Origin: JANLSE01 sp038214135
GTDB taxonomy: Bacteria > Chloroflexota > Chloroflexia > Chloroflexales > Roseiflexaceae
Reading direction: 5' to 3'
NCBI GenBank assembly: GCA_038214135.1
Contig: JBBQSD010000003.1
Span: 61,361 to 125,360, forward strand
Length of the DNA stretch: 64,000 nt
Each line of letters begins with the position of its first letter. The first letter of the stretch is position 1. Shown in pieces: positions 1 to 8,098 of the stretch. The position numbers and the translations under genes are program-made. A model generated the notes under the pieces. That model did no database searches. It saw only the letters and a list, made by a program, of their open reading frames with translations, and was not told the DNA's origin.

Positions 1-1141
1 GTTTATCTTTGGTGCAGCGTAAGATCTTCAGAATTTGGGCAATGTCGCGTGATACTATGCTACCGCTCTCATCGACAAGCAGCAATTGCTGGTACTGTCC
101 TGCTTGGCAAAAGATCATGCGGCCTTTAGTTGTGCTATCACGACCGCTCCTGATCCCGTTGCGGAGCTGCGCAATGCGTTCATACTCTTCGGGGTTGTCA
201 GTGCGAAGTTGGCACAACAATTCTTCAGCTTCGTTGAGCCCAATCATGCTATCGTCGAGTTCTTCCTCAAGATCGACCGATTGATCACCGCTATAGATTG
301 CGTACATTGCCTGCTCGTTCAGCGCTTCGCTGGGTTCAAGCACGGCGGTATCTTCCCCAATGGTTTCGTGGATTTCACGGATGCGACGACATAACACTTC
401 ATACAGGCCCAGGTTGCGTTCCAATGCCCGCTCTGGGAGGAAGTTGACGCCGTAAATAGTTGTGTACTCAGTACCAATGCGGTCGATACGTCCGAAACGC
501 TGAATAAGGCGTACGGGATTCCAGTGGAGATCATAGTTGACTATGGTATCGCAATCTTGCAGATTCAATCCTTCCGAGAGCACATCGGTAGCAATGAGCA
601 GCTGGATTGGCGAGTCGCTTGGCCGTAGCTGTAGCTCGCGGTTCGAGGAAGGTGAAAAGCGGGCGACAATCCGGGCCTTATCGCGGTCGTTGCTGTAGAT
701 TACTTCAATCGATGGATCGCGACGCTCTGGATTTAATTGGCGAAAGAGATAACGCGCCGTGTCGGCGTATTGCGTGAACAGCAGCACTTTGCGATGATGT
801 GCATGTGTATTAAGCAGTGTACGTAATTGCGTCAGCTTGGCATCACGGTCGGGAGTGATTGGTTGCACCAATACGACCATTTCTTCCAACACGGCAATAT
901 CATGGGCAATATGTGTTCGCAGCAACGTGATATTGAAATCAGCCGCAGGGTAGCGTTGGCTGATTATTCGCAATGTGTCGATCAACGCGAGATTATCGTA
1001 GGCATCAGCATCATGAAGAATGGTCGTTGCTTCTTCCCCGGCTGGTACAATGCCACTGTCGAGGGCGGTAAGAAAGGCGCGATGGGTTGTGAGCATGCGC
1101 CGGAGTGTTTCCGTGAAGTATTGGCGCAGGAATGTCATCAT
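1..1141 (-). pseudogene. Superfamily 2 (SNF2-like) helicase, C-terminal fragment
   Basis: An open minus-strand frame runs from an ATG pair at about 1141 off the left window edge with no stop. It encodes the C-lobe of a Swi2/Snf2-type helicase of the PLD-plus-helicase family. Visible are the lead-in ending DSGIVPAGEEA, a KVLLFTQYADTARYLF segment, LLIATDVLSEGLNLQDCD (motif V) and WNPVRLIQRFGRIDRIG (motif VI). The N-lobe with Walker A and the DExx box is absent. Immediately upstream, in another frame (1142 to about 1450), lies part of the PLD domain that normally precedes the N-lobe. About 200-300 residues therefore seem to have been deleted and the frame shifted near 1147. Product unlikely to be an active helicase. 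I am confident of the family and less sure whether the fragment is translated. Confidence 0.7.
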
Positions 1142-1450
1142 TCCACAAAAACGTTTCCCGCTGCGTTTCCTCAAGCCTGTCGCGCACCAGCATATACAGC
1201 GTCTTCATGTAAATATCATAAGGCGTTGCTGCTGTAATGGCCCATGAACGCTGAAGCTCCTCCATCAGCGATTGGTCGAAGTTATCAGCCTCCTGGCACA
1301 ATTCTTCGAACCAGTGTGTTAGCCGTTCATGGTTTTCCCGACCGTGGACGACAACATTCAGTTCGGTGTTGTGGCTGATACCAGCAAGGCTAAAGTTACT
1401 GGAACCAACAATTGCAACGCCTGGTTCATTTCGCGGCAGCGCACGGCAAT
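1142..1450 (-). pseudogene. Phospholipase-D-like domain fragment of the helicase
   Basis: In a different minus frame from the helicase C-lobe one reads VAIVGSSNFSLAGISHNTEL, then HWFEELCQEADNF and TPYDIYMKTLYMLVRDRLEE. This is the second half of a PLD/HKD-type domain (GSxN motif) plus the linker that in this family leads into the helicase N-lobe. The first HKD histidine/lysine part is missing because the sequence is fused upstream to a PIN gene in yet another frame. The PLD frame becomes non-homologous after FLWNDD at about 1140, where the helicase C-lobe frame takes over. It is best read as one decayed PLD-helicase gene with a 5' and an internal deletion. An assembly misjoin is a possible alternative. 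Confidence 0.65.
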
Positions 1451-1729
1451 GGCGGGCGTGATAGGGGCTAGAAAAAGGTTTTGTGAATCAAGCAGAAATC
1501 TGCGATATTCAGCCGCAACTATGTGATCATTAGTTTGCAATGGTTGCGTAAGTACTTCGGTAAGAGTAATTACCGAGCTATACCCTGTAATGACTCCATT
1601 ATCAATCAGACGAAATACCGCCCGCGCTCTGGCGAGATAGGTAACGTTGCGCTCGATAAGGTAGATGAATGGGGCTGTGTCCAAACCGAGCCGCCGCACA
1701 CCATACAAGGGATCATGCTGATACGTCAT
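1358..1729 (-). CDS. PIN-domain toxin, C-terminally truncated
   Basis: A 123-residue protein whose first ~90 residues match a PIN-domain RNase toxin: an early LGLDTAPFIYLIE strand with the first acidic residue, and SSVITLTEVLTQPL carrying the second acidic position. The C-terminal third, which normally ends in a TPDALQ-like helix with further metal-binding acids, is replaced by residues translated out of frame from the PLD domain (from about REMNQ onward). The ATG overlaps the antitoxin stop (ATGA at 1726-1729), the usual coupled antitoxin-toxin arrangement. Loss of the last acidic residues probably inactivates the nuclease. It may still bind the antitoxin. Confidence 0.7.
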   Translation of the reverse strand: MTYQHDPLYGVRRLGLDTAPFIYLIERNVTYLARARAVFRLIDNGVITGYSSVITLTEVLTQPLQTNDHIVAAEYRRFLLDSQNLFLAPITPAIAVRCREMNQALQLLVPVTLALLVSATTPN

Positions 1730-1962
1730 GATCGCTCATCCCATTCGTCACGAAGCCTATTGACATATTCTTGTGCATCGATTCCATGCCATAGATCCGC
1801 CCCAACACCTTCTAGGTCGAGAATACTTTCTTTTCGTGCTTCCTGCTGCGGCGTGTCTTGTACAAGAGCATTGGTAATGATGGCGACAAGACGAAGTTGC
1901 TCATCGCGGGTAAGCAGTTTAATCTGCGACTGGTATATCTGCTCGACATCCACTGCTACCAT
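1726..1962 (-). CDS. Antitoxin of the PIN toxin
   Basis: A 78-residue small acidic protein directly upstream of, and overlapping by 4 bp, the PIN gene. It has an N-terminal helix (EQIYQSQIKLLTRDEQLRL) and a C-terminal acidic tail ending in RLRDEWDERS, the layout of short antitoxins paired with PIN toxins, in which the C-terminal tail wraps the toxin. The start is supported by GGAAGG six bases upstream of the ATG. With the toxin truncated, the antitoxin may be a relic or act as a stand-alone regulator. The exact antitoxin family is not recognised; the assignment rests on size and context. Confidence 0.65.
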   Translation of the reverse strand: MVAVDVEQIYQSQIKLLTRDEQLRLVAIITNALVQDTPQQEARKESILDLEGVGADLWHGIDAQEYVNRLRDEWDERS

Positions 1963-2002
1963 TACGCACCTTCCTGATTACTAGTATAGCGTTCGTTAAG
2001 CC

Positions 2003-2254
2003 TTATCGATCCCACGAATCGCGCTCCTCGCGGATATATGCATCAACCTCTTCAGCGGTTTTGAACAAACGCCCGCCAGTATAATGAGCGTTTGCAAGAT
2101 GCTGATCGATCGTCAGCTTTTTAGGCGGCGCGGGATGCACGCTGTAGACCATACGCACATGCTCGGCAAAGCGCGCCAGCAGCAAAAGTTGTTCTTCCGG
2201 TTTGAGCGCTTCAGCCTGGGTTAATACATCATCAAGTGTTGGTGTTGTCATCAT
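2003..2254 (-). CDS. Antitoxin-like small protein, orphan
   Basis: An 83-residue protein starting at an ATG pair (2254/2251) preceded by AAGGGG at a good distance; a longer upstream reading has no ribosome site. The N-terminus TLDDVLTQAEALKPEEQLLLLARFAEHV resembles the helical N-terminus of antitoxins that precede PIN or RelE-like toxins. The C-terminal YTGGRLFKTAEEVDAYIREERDSWD resembles their toxin-binding tail. No toxin gene follows on the same strand except the neighbouring antitoxin-PIN pair 40 bp away. It is either an orphan antitoxin or a duplicated copy of the neighbour. Function is inferred from size, composition and position only. Confidence 0.5.
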   Translation of the reverse strand: MMTTPTLDDVLTQAEALKPEEQLLLLARFAEHVRMVYSVHPAPPKKLTIDQHLANAHYTGGRLFKTAEEVDAYIREERDSWDR

Positions 2255-2335
2255 ACACCCCTTCAGAACTGTTCGCTTGCCGCGTTCATCGTTACTCAAT
2301 TGTACCATGCCAGCTTATGGCAGCGGCGCAACATA

Positions 2336-2865
2336 TTACCGTATCTGTTTCCAGCGCGATGGATTACACAGTATATATTCACGTATACGGTGAAGATCCT
2401 GTTCGTTGCGAATGATATGTTCATAGTAGTTGCGTTGCCAAAGTTTACCAGGGAACAGTTGCCAGCCCTGCTGCCCAACGCGCTGAATATACATATGTAT
2501 TGTGCATGATTTGAACGCCTGGACGACTCGGCCAATGCTGCCTGTCGCTGTACCGTGTGGCCATTTATGAGAATGTGGTGCTAGCGCAGAGGTTATATTC
2601 TCGGAAATACGTATAATGCCATGTATATGGTCGGGCATGACGATACATGTATCAAGCTCAATATGCAGGAAGCGCGTTGCGAGATTCTGCCATCGGCATG
2701 CACCATGTGACCCGCATCATTAAGTTGCATCGTTTGATCATGTACTTCACCAAACCAGGGCTGGCGCACTATTGCACAGATTGTGATGAAGTATGCACCT
2801 TCGTTTGCATAGTTATAGTTCTTTAAGCGGATAGATCGACGGTTTTTCATCGCCGTATCCCCCAA
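2336..2865 (-). pseudogene. REP-associated tyrosine transposase (RAYT, IS200-like), frameshifted
   Basis: Two overlapping minus-strand frames together make one TnpA_REP/Y1-type transposase. The N-terminal part (from 2865) reads SIRLKNYNYANEGAYFITIC, the family's opening. The second part contains MPDHIHGIIRI with the HUH metal-binding histidines and ends IREYILCNPSRWKQIR. Between them the frame shifts near 2693: WQNLATRFLHIELDTCIV, which belongs before MPDHIH, is readable only in the second frame. One base seems to have been lost. The usual C-terminal extension after the NPxRW motif is also short. It lies next to a tandem array of hairpin repeats (2865-3100), as expected for a RAYT and its REP targets. 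Confidence 0.85.
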
Positions 2866-3100
2866 CGCCCATTACCCCGCCGCGCTGCGTACGGGCGAAG
2901 CTTGTGTTCGCCCATCTACGCCCGCGCTGCCCCGCCGCGCTGCGTACGGGCGAACCTTGTGTTCGCCCATCTACGCCCATTACCCGCCGCGCTGCGTACG
3001 GGCGAACCTTGTATTCGCCCATCTACGCCCATTACCCCGCCGCGCTGCGTACGGGCGAACCTTGTGTTCGCCCATCTACGCCCATTACCCCGCCGCGCAA
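2865..3100. repeat. Tandem REP-like hairpin array, four units of 52-55 bp
   Basis: Four near-identical units follow one another; the shared TGCGTACGGG word starts at about 2886, 2941, 2993 and 3047. Each contains a hairpin with GGGCGAA / TTCGCCC arms and a 7-base loop, followed by ATCTACGCCCATTAC. A partial unit ends at 3100. The units abut the start of the broken REP transposase, so this is probably a BIME-like array mobilised by that enzyme family. The remaining gap up to gyrB (3134-3254) shows no gene or clear motif. Confidence 0.85.
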
Positions 3101-3104
3101 CACA

Positions 3105-3133
3105 AAGCCGACAGGAGATTACTCTGTCGGCTT
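3105..3133 (-). terminator. Hairpin downstream of gyrB
   Basis: A perfect 10-bp stem (AAGCCGACAG / CTGTCGGCTT) with a 9-base loop lies about 120 bp past the gyrB stop. Only a short T-rich run follows on the minus strand, so it is a plausible but weak intrinsic terminator. Confidence 0.4.
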
Positions 3134-3254
3134 GGCAATTCTTGTGATGACATACCATAGGTTTCGTATGAACTGAGGAATTAGCACCCCACCCGTCATC
3201 CCTCAAAACAAGCGCTGCTGGCGTGGATCATCATTGGCGAATACAGATACTACC

Positions 3255-5189
3255 CTATATATCCAGATTCCGCACCTCAAGCGCATGGGTCTGGATGAAG
3301 CGCTTGCGCGGCGGCACCAGATCACCCATCAGCATCACAAAGGTCTCATCGGCCTGCTGTGCATCCTCCAGCGTGACTTGTAGCACCACCCGGTTCACGG
3401 GGTTGAGCGTTGTTTCCCAGAGCTGCTCGGCATTCATCTCGCCCAAGCCCTTATAGCGCTGGAGCTCGACCTTCTTGCGCTCATCGGCGGAAAGCGAGCC
3501 AATATACTGCTCGCGCTCGTTATCGCTGAATGTGTAGCGCTCTGTCTTGCCATGGCGGATGCGATACAGTGGCGGCTGGGCAATATACAGATGCCCATTC
3601 AGAATGATCTGGCGCATATAGCGGAAGAAGAACGTCAGCAAAAGCGTGCGGATGTGACTTCCGTCTACGTCTGCATCTGTCATAATAACTATGCGATGGT
3701 AGCGCAGCTTGGTGGTATCGAACTGATCGCTAATACCAGCACCAAGGGCAGTTATCAGCGTCCGAACCTCATTATTCGAGAGCATGCGGTCAAGCCGGCT
3801 CTTCTCGACATTCAGGATCTTGCCGCGTAGGGGCAGCACAGCCTGGAATTTACGGTCACGACCCTGTTTGGCGCTTCCGCCAGCGCTGTCTCCCTCCACG
3901 ATATAAATTTCACAGCGCGCCGGGTTGGTATCCGAACAGTCGGCCAGCTTGCCTGGCAACGCGAAGCCTTCCATCGCACTCTTGCGGGCCGTCTCGCGCA
4001 CCTTCTGCACCGCCAGCCGCGTTCGCGCTGCCGAAATGCACTTCTCGATGATCCGCTTGGCATCCTGCGGGCTCTCTTCGAGCCAGGCATTGAACCCATC
4101 GCCGAAGGCCGTTGCAACAGCGCCGGAAGCCTGCGGGCTCACCAATTTCTCTTTGGTCTGCGAGCTGAACTGCGGGTCCTTCAACTTCACGCTGATCACC
4201 GCCGTCAGCCCCTCACGCACATCATCACCCGTCAGGTTGCCCTCATTCTCCTTGAGCAACCCTTTGCTGCGCGCATAGGTGTTGATCACCCGCGTCAGCG
4301 CCGTGCGAAAGCCCGAGACGTGTGCGCCGCCATCGGTGTTATTGATGCCATTTGCAAATGAATAGACCGAGTCGGTATCGAAGGCCTCGGTATACTGCAG
4401 CGCAACCTCGACGGCCACATCATCGGCGACTCGATCAACATAAAACGGCTGGCGATGCAGCGCATTCTTATCCTTGTTGAGATGCCGCACATACGAACGA
4501 ATGCCGCCTTCAAAATAGAAGTTAACTTCACTATCATCACGCTCATCGGCGAAATGGAAGCGTAAGCCCTTATTCAGGTACGACATCTCGCGGAAGCGCT
4601 GTGCGAGCGCCTTAAAATTATAATCCAGCGTCTGAATGATCGTTGTATCGGGATAGAACAGCGTAACGGTGCCGCGCCGCTCAGTGGGGCCGATCTTCTT
4701 CACATCGCCCTGTGGAACACCGGCCCGATACTCCTGATAATATTGCATATTATCGCGGGCATTATGCACATCCACACGCATATACGACGAGAGCGCATTG
4801 ACTGCCGAGACGCCCACTCCATGCAAGCCGGAAGAGACTTTATAGCCCTGATTATCGAACTTCCCACCAGCATGCAGGATCGTCATCACCACCTGTAGGG
4901 TGCTGACTTTCATCTTGGGATGAGGGCCAGTCGGAATACCGGAACCATCGTCCGAGACAGTTACCGACCCATCCTTGTGGATCGTTACCTCAACAACGGT
5001 TGCGCGGCCTGCCATCACTTCATCAACCGAGTTATCCACGACTTCACGAACCATTGTATGCAAGCCGTTCACATCGGTTGGCCCAATATACATACCAGGC
5101 CGCTTGCGAACAGCTTCCATGCCCTCCAGAACCTGGATCTGGCTCTCATCATAGCCGGTTGGTGCACTCGTCAATTGATCTGTTGTCAT
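3255..5189 (-). CDS. gyrB: DNA gyrase subunit B
   Basis: A 644-residue type IIA topoisomerase ATPase subunit, the usual length for GyrB without the proteobacterial insertion. The N-terminal GHKL domain shows YDESQIQVLEGMEAVRKRPG, EVVDNSVDE and the GLHGVGVSAVNAL ATP lid. The TOPRIM domain shows EGDSAGGSAKQGRDRKFQA and TDADVDGSHIRTLLLTF, the latter with the Mg-binding acids. The C-terminus has the QRYKGLGEMN motif. With GyrA it introduces negative supercoils using ATP. The gene is 25 bp downstream of a membrane-protein gene on the same strand and is not beside dnaA, recF or gyrA. ParE is a possible alternative, but the sequence reads as a GyrB. Confidence 0.93.
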   Translation of the reverse strand: MTTDQLTSAPTGYDESQIQVLEGMEAVRKRPGMYIGPTDVNGLHTMVREVVDNSVDEVMAGRATVVEVTIHKDGSVTVSDDGSGIPTGPHPKMKVSTLQVVMTILHAGGKFDNQGYKVSSGLHGVGVSAVNALSSYMRVDVHNARDNMQYYQEYRAGVPQGDVKKIGPTERRGTVTLFYPDTTIIQTLDYNFKALAQRFREMSYLNKGLRFHFADERDDSEVNFYFEGGIRSYVRHLNKDKNALHRQPFYVDRVADDVAVEVALQYTEAFDTDSVYSFANGINNTDGGAHVSGFRTALTRVINTYARSKGLLKENEGNLTGDDVREGLTAVISVKLKDPQFSSQTKEKLVSPQASGAVATAFGDGFNAWLEESPQDAKRIIEKCISAARTRLAVQKVRETARKSAMEGFALPGKLADCSDTNPARCEIYIVEGDSAGGSAKQGRDRKFQAVLPLRGKILNVEKSRLDRMLSNNEVRTLITALGAGISDQFDTTKLRYHRIVIMTDADVDGSHIRTLLLTFFFRYMRQIILNGHLYIAQPPLYRIRHGKTERYTFSDNEREQYIGSLSADERKKVELQRYKGLGEMNAEQLWETTLNPVNRVVLQVTLEDAQQADETFVMLMGDLVPPRKRFIQTHALEVRNLDI

Positions 5190-5214
5190 TGTTCATTCTC
5201 TCTTATATGCTATG

Positions 5215-6162
5215 CTAGGGCCGTTTTGGTTGCGTTTGCCAGCGCTGCAACCGATCCTGGAAGAATATCATTCGTGCTGCCTGAAGCCCGCAGCCAACAT
5301 ACGCACTACCAATAATGGCGAACGCCAACCCTGCTGTCGATCCGATCAAGGCCCGCCAGATCTCGGCACCACCAGCAGAAATGATATACGATAACCCAAG
5401 CAGGCCAAGGGTACTCCAGAAGTTATGCCGCACAATATTGAAGCTGGCATGAATGGCACGCAATGGCCGCAAACCACCAATCACCACTGCCTCATTGGCA
5501 AAGCCAAGGTAGATCTGCACCCAGAAGATCGCCAATGCCAGAAGTGTGAATGCAAACGCCCCAATCTCCTGGTTTAATCCCATCAGAATGAAACTGAAGA
5601 TCGCAAATGGCAGCACAAGCGCAGCGCCAACACCAACAATCACTGCCAGCGTCCCCAGAATGAACAGGCTAGAACGCGCCGATTGGCGCAGTGTCAGCTC
5701 TGATGTTGCCACCTCATTGCGAATCATCTGGGCCATACGTGTTAGAAACGCGGCACTCAATGGCAGGGCAACCAGATTGATCAGCATAAATGCCAATGCC
5801 ACGCCACCGACTGTACGGATCTCGATTGCTTTAGCAACCGCTCCGGTGAGGCCAACCATCTGCGTGATCGGCAGTGTTGGGATGAAGTTCAGCACCGCCA
5901 ATGGCTGACGCATGTCGATCAGCCCGATAAACTGGAATACCTTTTCGAGCGATGCTGGATCAGTGGAATCGGCTGGAGCGCTGGCTGGTTGCATTCGTTG
6001 CATAAACCCAAGCAGATCGCCAAGCAGTGGTGCAAATGAGATTTGTGTGCCAAACCATAAATATAGGTTCAGCAGAATCGGCACCAAAACAAGCAACGGA
6101 CGCCGGTTTATGGTGCGATATCCTTCGCTTAATGTATCGATCAGCGTGGCATTTTGCTGCAT
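5215..6162 (-). CDS. Multi-spanning membrane protein of unknown function
   Basis: About 315 residues with five or six hydrophobic segments (for example LLVLVPILLNLYLWF, VALAFMLINLVALPL, TLAVIVGVGAALVLPF, ALAIFWVQIYLGF). A conserved-looking central stretch is TLRQSARSSLFIL. No catalytic or transport motif is recognised. A TTG at 6174 would add four residues and is preceded by AGGA; I prefer the ATG at 6162. It is probably cotranscribed with gyrB, 25 bp downstream. The lack of known family signatures means any function would be guesswork. Confidence 0.75.
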   Translation of the reverse strand: MQQNATLIDTLSEGYRTINRRPLLVLVPILLNLYLWFGTQISFAPLLGDLLGFMQRMQPASAPADSTDPASLEKVFQFIGLIDMRQPLAVLNFIPTLPITQMVGLTGAVAKAIEIRTVGGVALAFMLINLVALPLSAAFLTRMAQMIRNEVATSELTLRQSARSSLFILGTLAVIVGVGAALVLPFAIFSFILMGLNQEIGAFAFTLLALAIFWVQIYLGFANEAVVIGGLRPLRAIHASFNIVRHNFWSTLGLLGLSYIISAGGAEIWRALIGSTAGLAFAIIGSAYVGCGLQAARMIFFQDRLQRWQTQPKRP

Positions 6163-6198
6163 CGTGACGGCCAATCTCGCTAGTTCCTAATCCCATTC

Positions 6199-6204
6199 AT
6201 TATA
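6199..6204 (-). promoter_or_regulatory. Candidate -10 (TATAAT) for the membrane protein-gyrB unit
   Basis: A perfect TATAAT on the minus strand lies 37 bp upstream of the membrane-protein ATG. No convincing -35 box is seen at the usual distance. Confidence 0.3.
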
Positions 6205-6243
6205 CCACATTCACACACACATGAAAAGGATGTTCTATATTCT

Positions 6244-8073
6244 ATGAGCGCGTGCTACCGCGAGAAGTGGTATCATGCAAACCGCATGATGAATATTGCT
6301 GATCGCCAGTTTACCGGTTTTAGTGCCGATGCGCTCGCCAGCCTGCATGTGCCGGGCGTCGCCGCACGATGGGCAGCGGTGCAGGAACGGCTGCACCCCC
6401 AACTCGTGGCACTGGCAGAATATCTGCGCACACAAGCAGCGCAGCGCCTACCGCACGAATGGCCACTCTATGAACTGAGCTTCAAGGATGCTCGTTATGT
6501 CAATCGAGGGCCAGCCGGTCGTGCGCCAATTGATGAATACCATCTGGCAATTGATCGGCCACCGCGTGGTGCAGGGATCTATATTGCTATCAGTGGAGCC
6601 GAACGCCGCATTCTGGTGGCTCTGCAACTACGCGGCTTGCGTAAACCAGATCTGCGCCGTGTCTGGGAAGAAGGGCGTACTGTATGGCAGCCACTCATCC
6701 ATCAGCTCAATGATGTTCGCTTTGCTGAACGGTCGGCGCGTGGTATAGCGGAACGTAGCGAAGATTCGGCCATTCAGGCAGATGATGGCCAACAAGCAGC
6801 GATGAATCACCAGAATTTGTGGATTGAGCGCTACCTGAATTCCAAGCAGGCATCCTCATTGCTGGCTGGGTTCTTCTATAGCTGGGATGATCCCCAGATT
6901 GCGCTTCCCGCATTTGCCGAACGTGTGGTTGCAGATCTGCTGGCACTCCTGCCGCTCAATGAAGCGATCATGGAACAGGCCGAACAGGGCGAACTGGCCG
7001 ATTTGGGATTGGTGCGTGAGCAACGCACAAGCTACGCAACCGCAACACCGCCAATCGAAGAGATTATTACTCGCATCCGTGCTCGTGGCCTAACCCTTAC
7101 GGCGGATCTAGTGCGGGCCTATCATCTAGCGCTGCAAACTCGCCCATTGGTGATACTGCCGGGAATCTCGGGTACTGGCAAAACCCGCCTGACGCGCCTG
7201 TATGCCGATGCTGTCCACGGAATTGCCGCTGGCCGCCCAAATGAGCGCTATCTGTTGGTGGCTGTTCAGCCAGATTGGCATAATGCCCGCGATCTACTCG
7301 GCTACTATAATGCCATCACCGGCAAATTCCATGTCACGCCCTTTTTGCGCTTTGTGCTGCGCGCAATTGGCGAACCAGATGTGCAATTCTTTGTCTGCCT
7401 GGATGAGATGAACCTGGCCCGCCCGGAATATTACCTGGCACCAATTCTTTCGGCAATCGAGACCGACGAGCGCCTGATCGATCTGGGAGCGCCCGATTCC
7501 GAGGTCGAGGCGGTCAGTGGCGAACATATTCGCAACCCGCTGCGCCTGCCACGCAATCTGGCGATCACCGGAACGGTTAATGTCGATGAGAGCACCCATC
7601 CACTTTCCGATAAACTGCTCGATAGAGCCAATGTGATTGAACTGACCGATGTTGATCTGGTTGGCTTCCGCACCACATGGCCTGGGCTTGTTGATGAAGC
7701 GGCCTGGAATCAGATTGTTCAGATTCACACAATTGCGGCGCGGGCCGGCCACCCATTTGGCTATCGAACCCTGAATGAGATGCTGCGCTATCTGGAACAG
7801 GCTCGCGGAATCCTCACGCCAGCCCGCGCCCTCGATCAGCAACTCAAACAGAAGGTGCTACCCAAGCTGCGCGGCGAGGATACACCACGGCTGCGCCGCT
7901 CACTCACCGATCTGCTAGCGCTCACGCTTGGCCGGGAAACAGGCACACTCGGCAAGATCACCCAGATTCCACCAGAAACATTCGCCAATGCAACTCTACC
8001 CGAATCCGCCGAGAAGCTGCGCCGCATGCTCGAACGGCTCGATAGCGATGGCTTTACCGATTTCTATGCGTAA
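6244..8073 (+). CDS. McrB-like AAA+ NTPase, orphan
   Basis: 609 residues. The N-terminal ~200 residues (LSFKDARYVNRG, AERRILVALQLRG) look like the DNA- or modification-sensing front of some McrB-type proteins. The C-terminal half is an AAA+ domain with Walker A GISGTGKT at about residue 308, FVCLDEMNLARPEYYLAPIL (Walker B and the McrB-type sensor region) and ITGTVNVDESTHPLSDKLLDRA. This last segment takes the place of the GTP-specifying NTAD motif of classical McrB, so ATP may be the substrate. No McrC-type nuclease gene is adjacent: purB follows 25 bp later. The start may instead be the ATG pair at 6286/6289. It could belong to a modification-dependent restriction or other AAA-based defence system with a distant partner. 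Confidence 0.8.
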   Translation: MSACYREKWYHANRMMNIADRQFTGFSADALASLHVPGVAARWAAVQERLHPQLVALAEYLRTQAAQRLPHEWPLYELSFKDARYVNRGPAGRAPIDEYHLAIDRPPRGAGIYIAISGAERRILVALQLRGLRKPDLRRVWEEGRTVWQPLIHQLNDVRFAERSARGIAERSEDSAIQADDGQQAAMNHQNLWIERYLNSKQASSLLAGFFYSWDDPQIALPAFAERVVADLLALLPLNEAIMEQAEQGELADLGLVREQRTSYATATPPIEEIITRIRARGLTLTADLVRAYHLALQTRPLVILPGISGTGKTRLTRLYADAVHGIAAGRPNERYLLVAVQPDWHNARDLLGYYNAITGKFHVTPFLRFVLRAIGEPDVQFFVCLDEMNLARPEYYLAPILSAIETDERLIDLGAPDSEVEAVSGEHIRNPLRLPRNLAITGTVNVDESTHPLSDKLLDRANVIELTDVDLVGFRTTWPGLVDEAAWNQIVQIHTIAARAGHPFGYRTLNEMLRYLEQARGILTPARALDQQLKQKVLPKLRGEDTPRLRRSLTDLLALTLGRETGTLGKITQIPPETFANATLPESAEKLRRMLERLDSDGFTDFYA

Positions 8074-8098
8074 TGCCTGAAACAATGAGGTTTGATCA

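Noticed and set aside
2865..3100. Possible CRISPR array
   Set aside because: The whole 52-55 bp unit is repeated, so there are no unique spacers, and each unit contains a strong hairpin. No cas gene is in the window.
2813..3206. Several open frames in the hairpin array encoding repeated Ala/Arg-rich peptides
   Set aside because: They merely translate the DNA repeat in different frames; none has a ribosome site or family resemblance.
3255..6204. Replication origin near gyrB
   Set aside because: No dnaA, dnaN or recF is close and I find no cluster of DnaA boxes.
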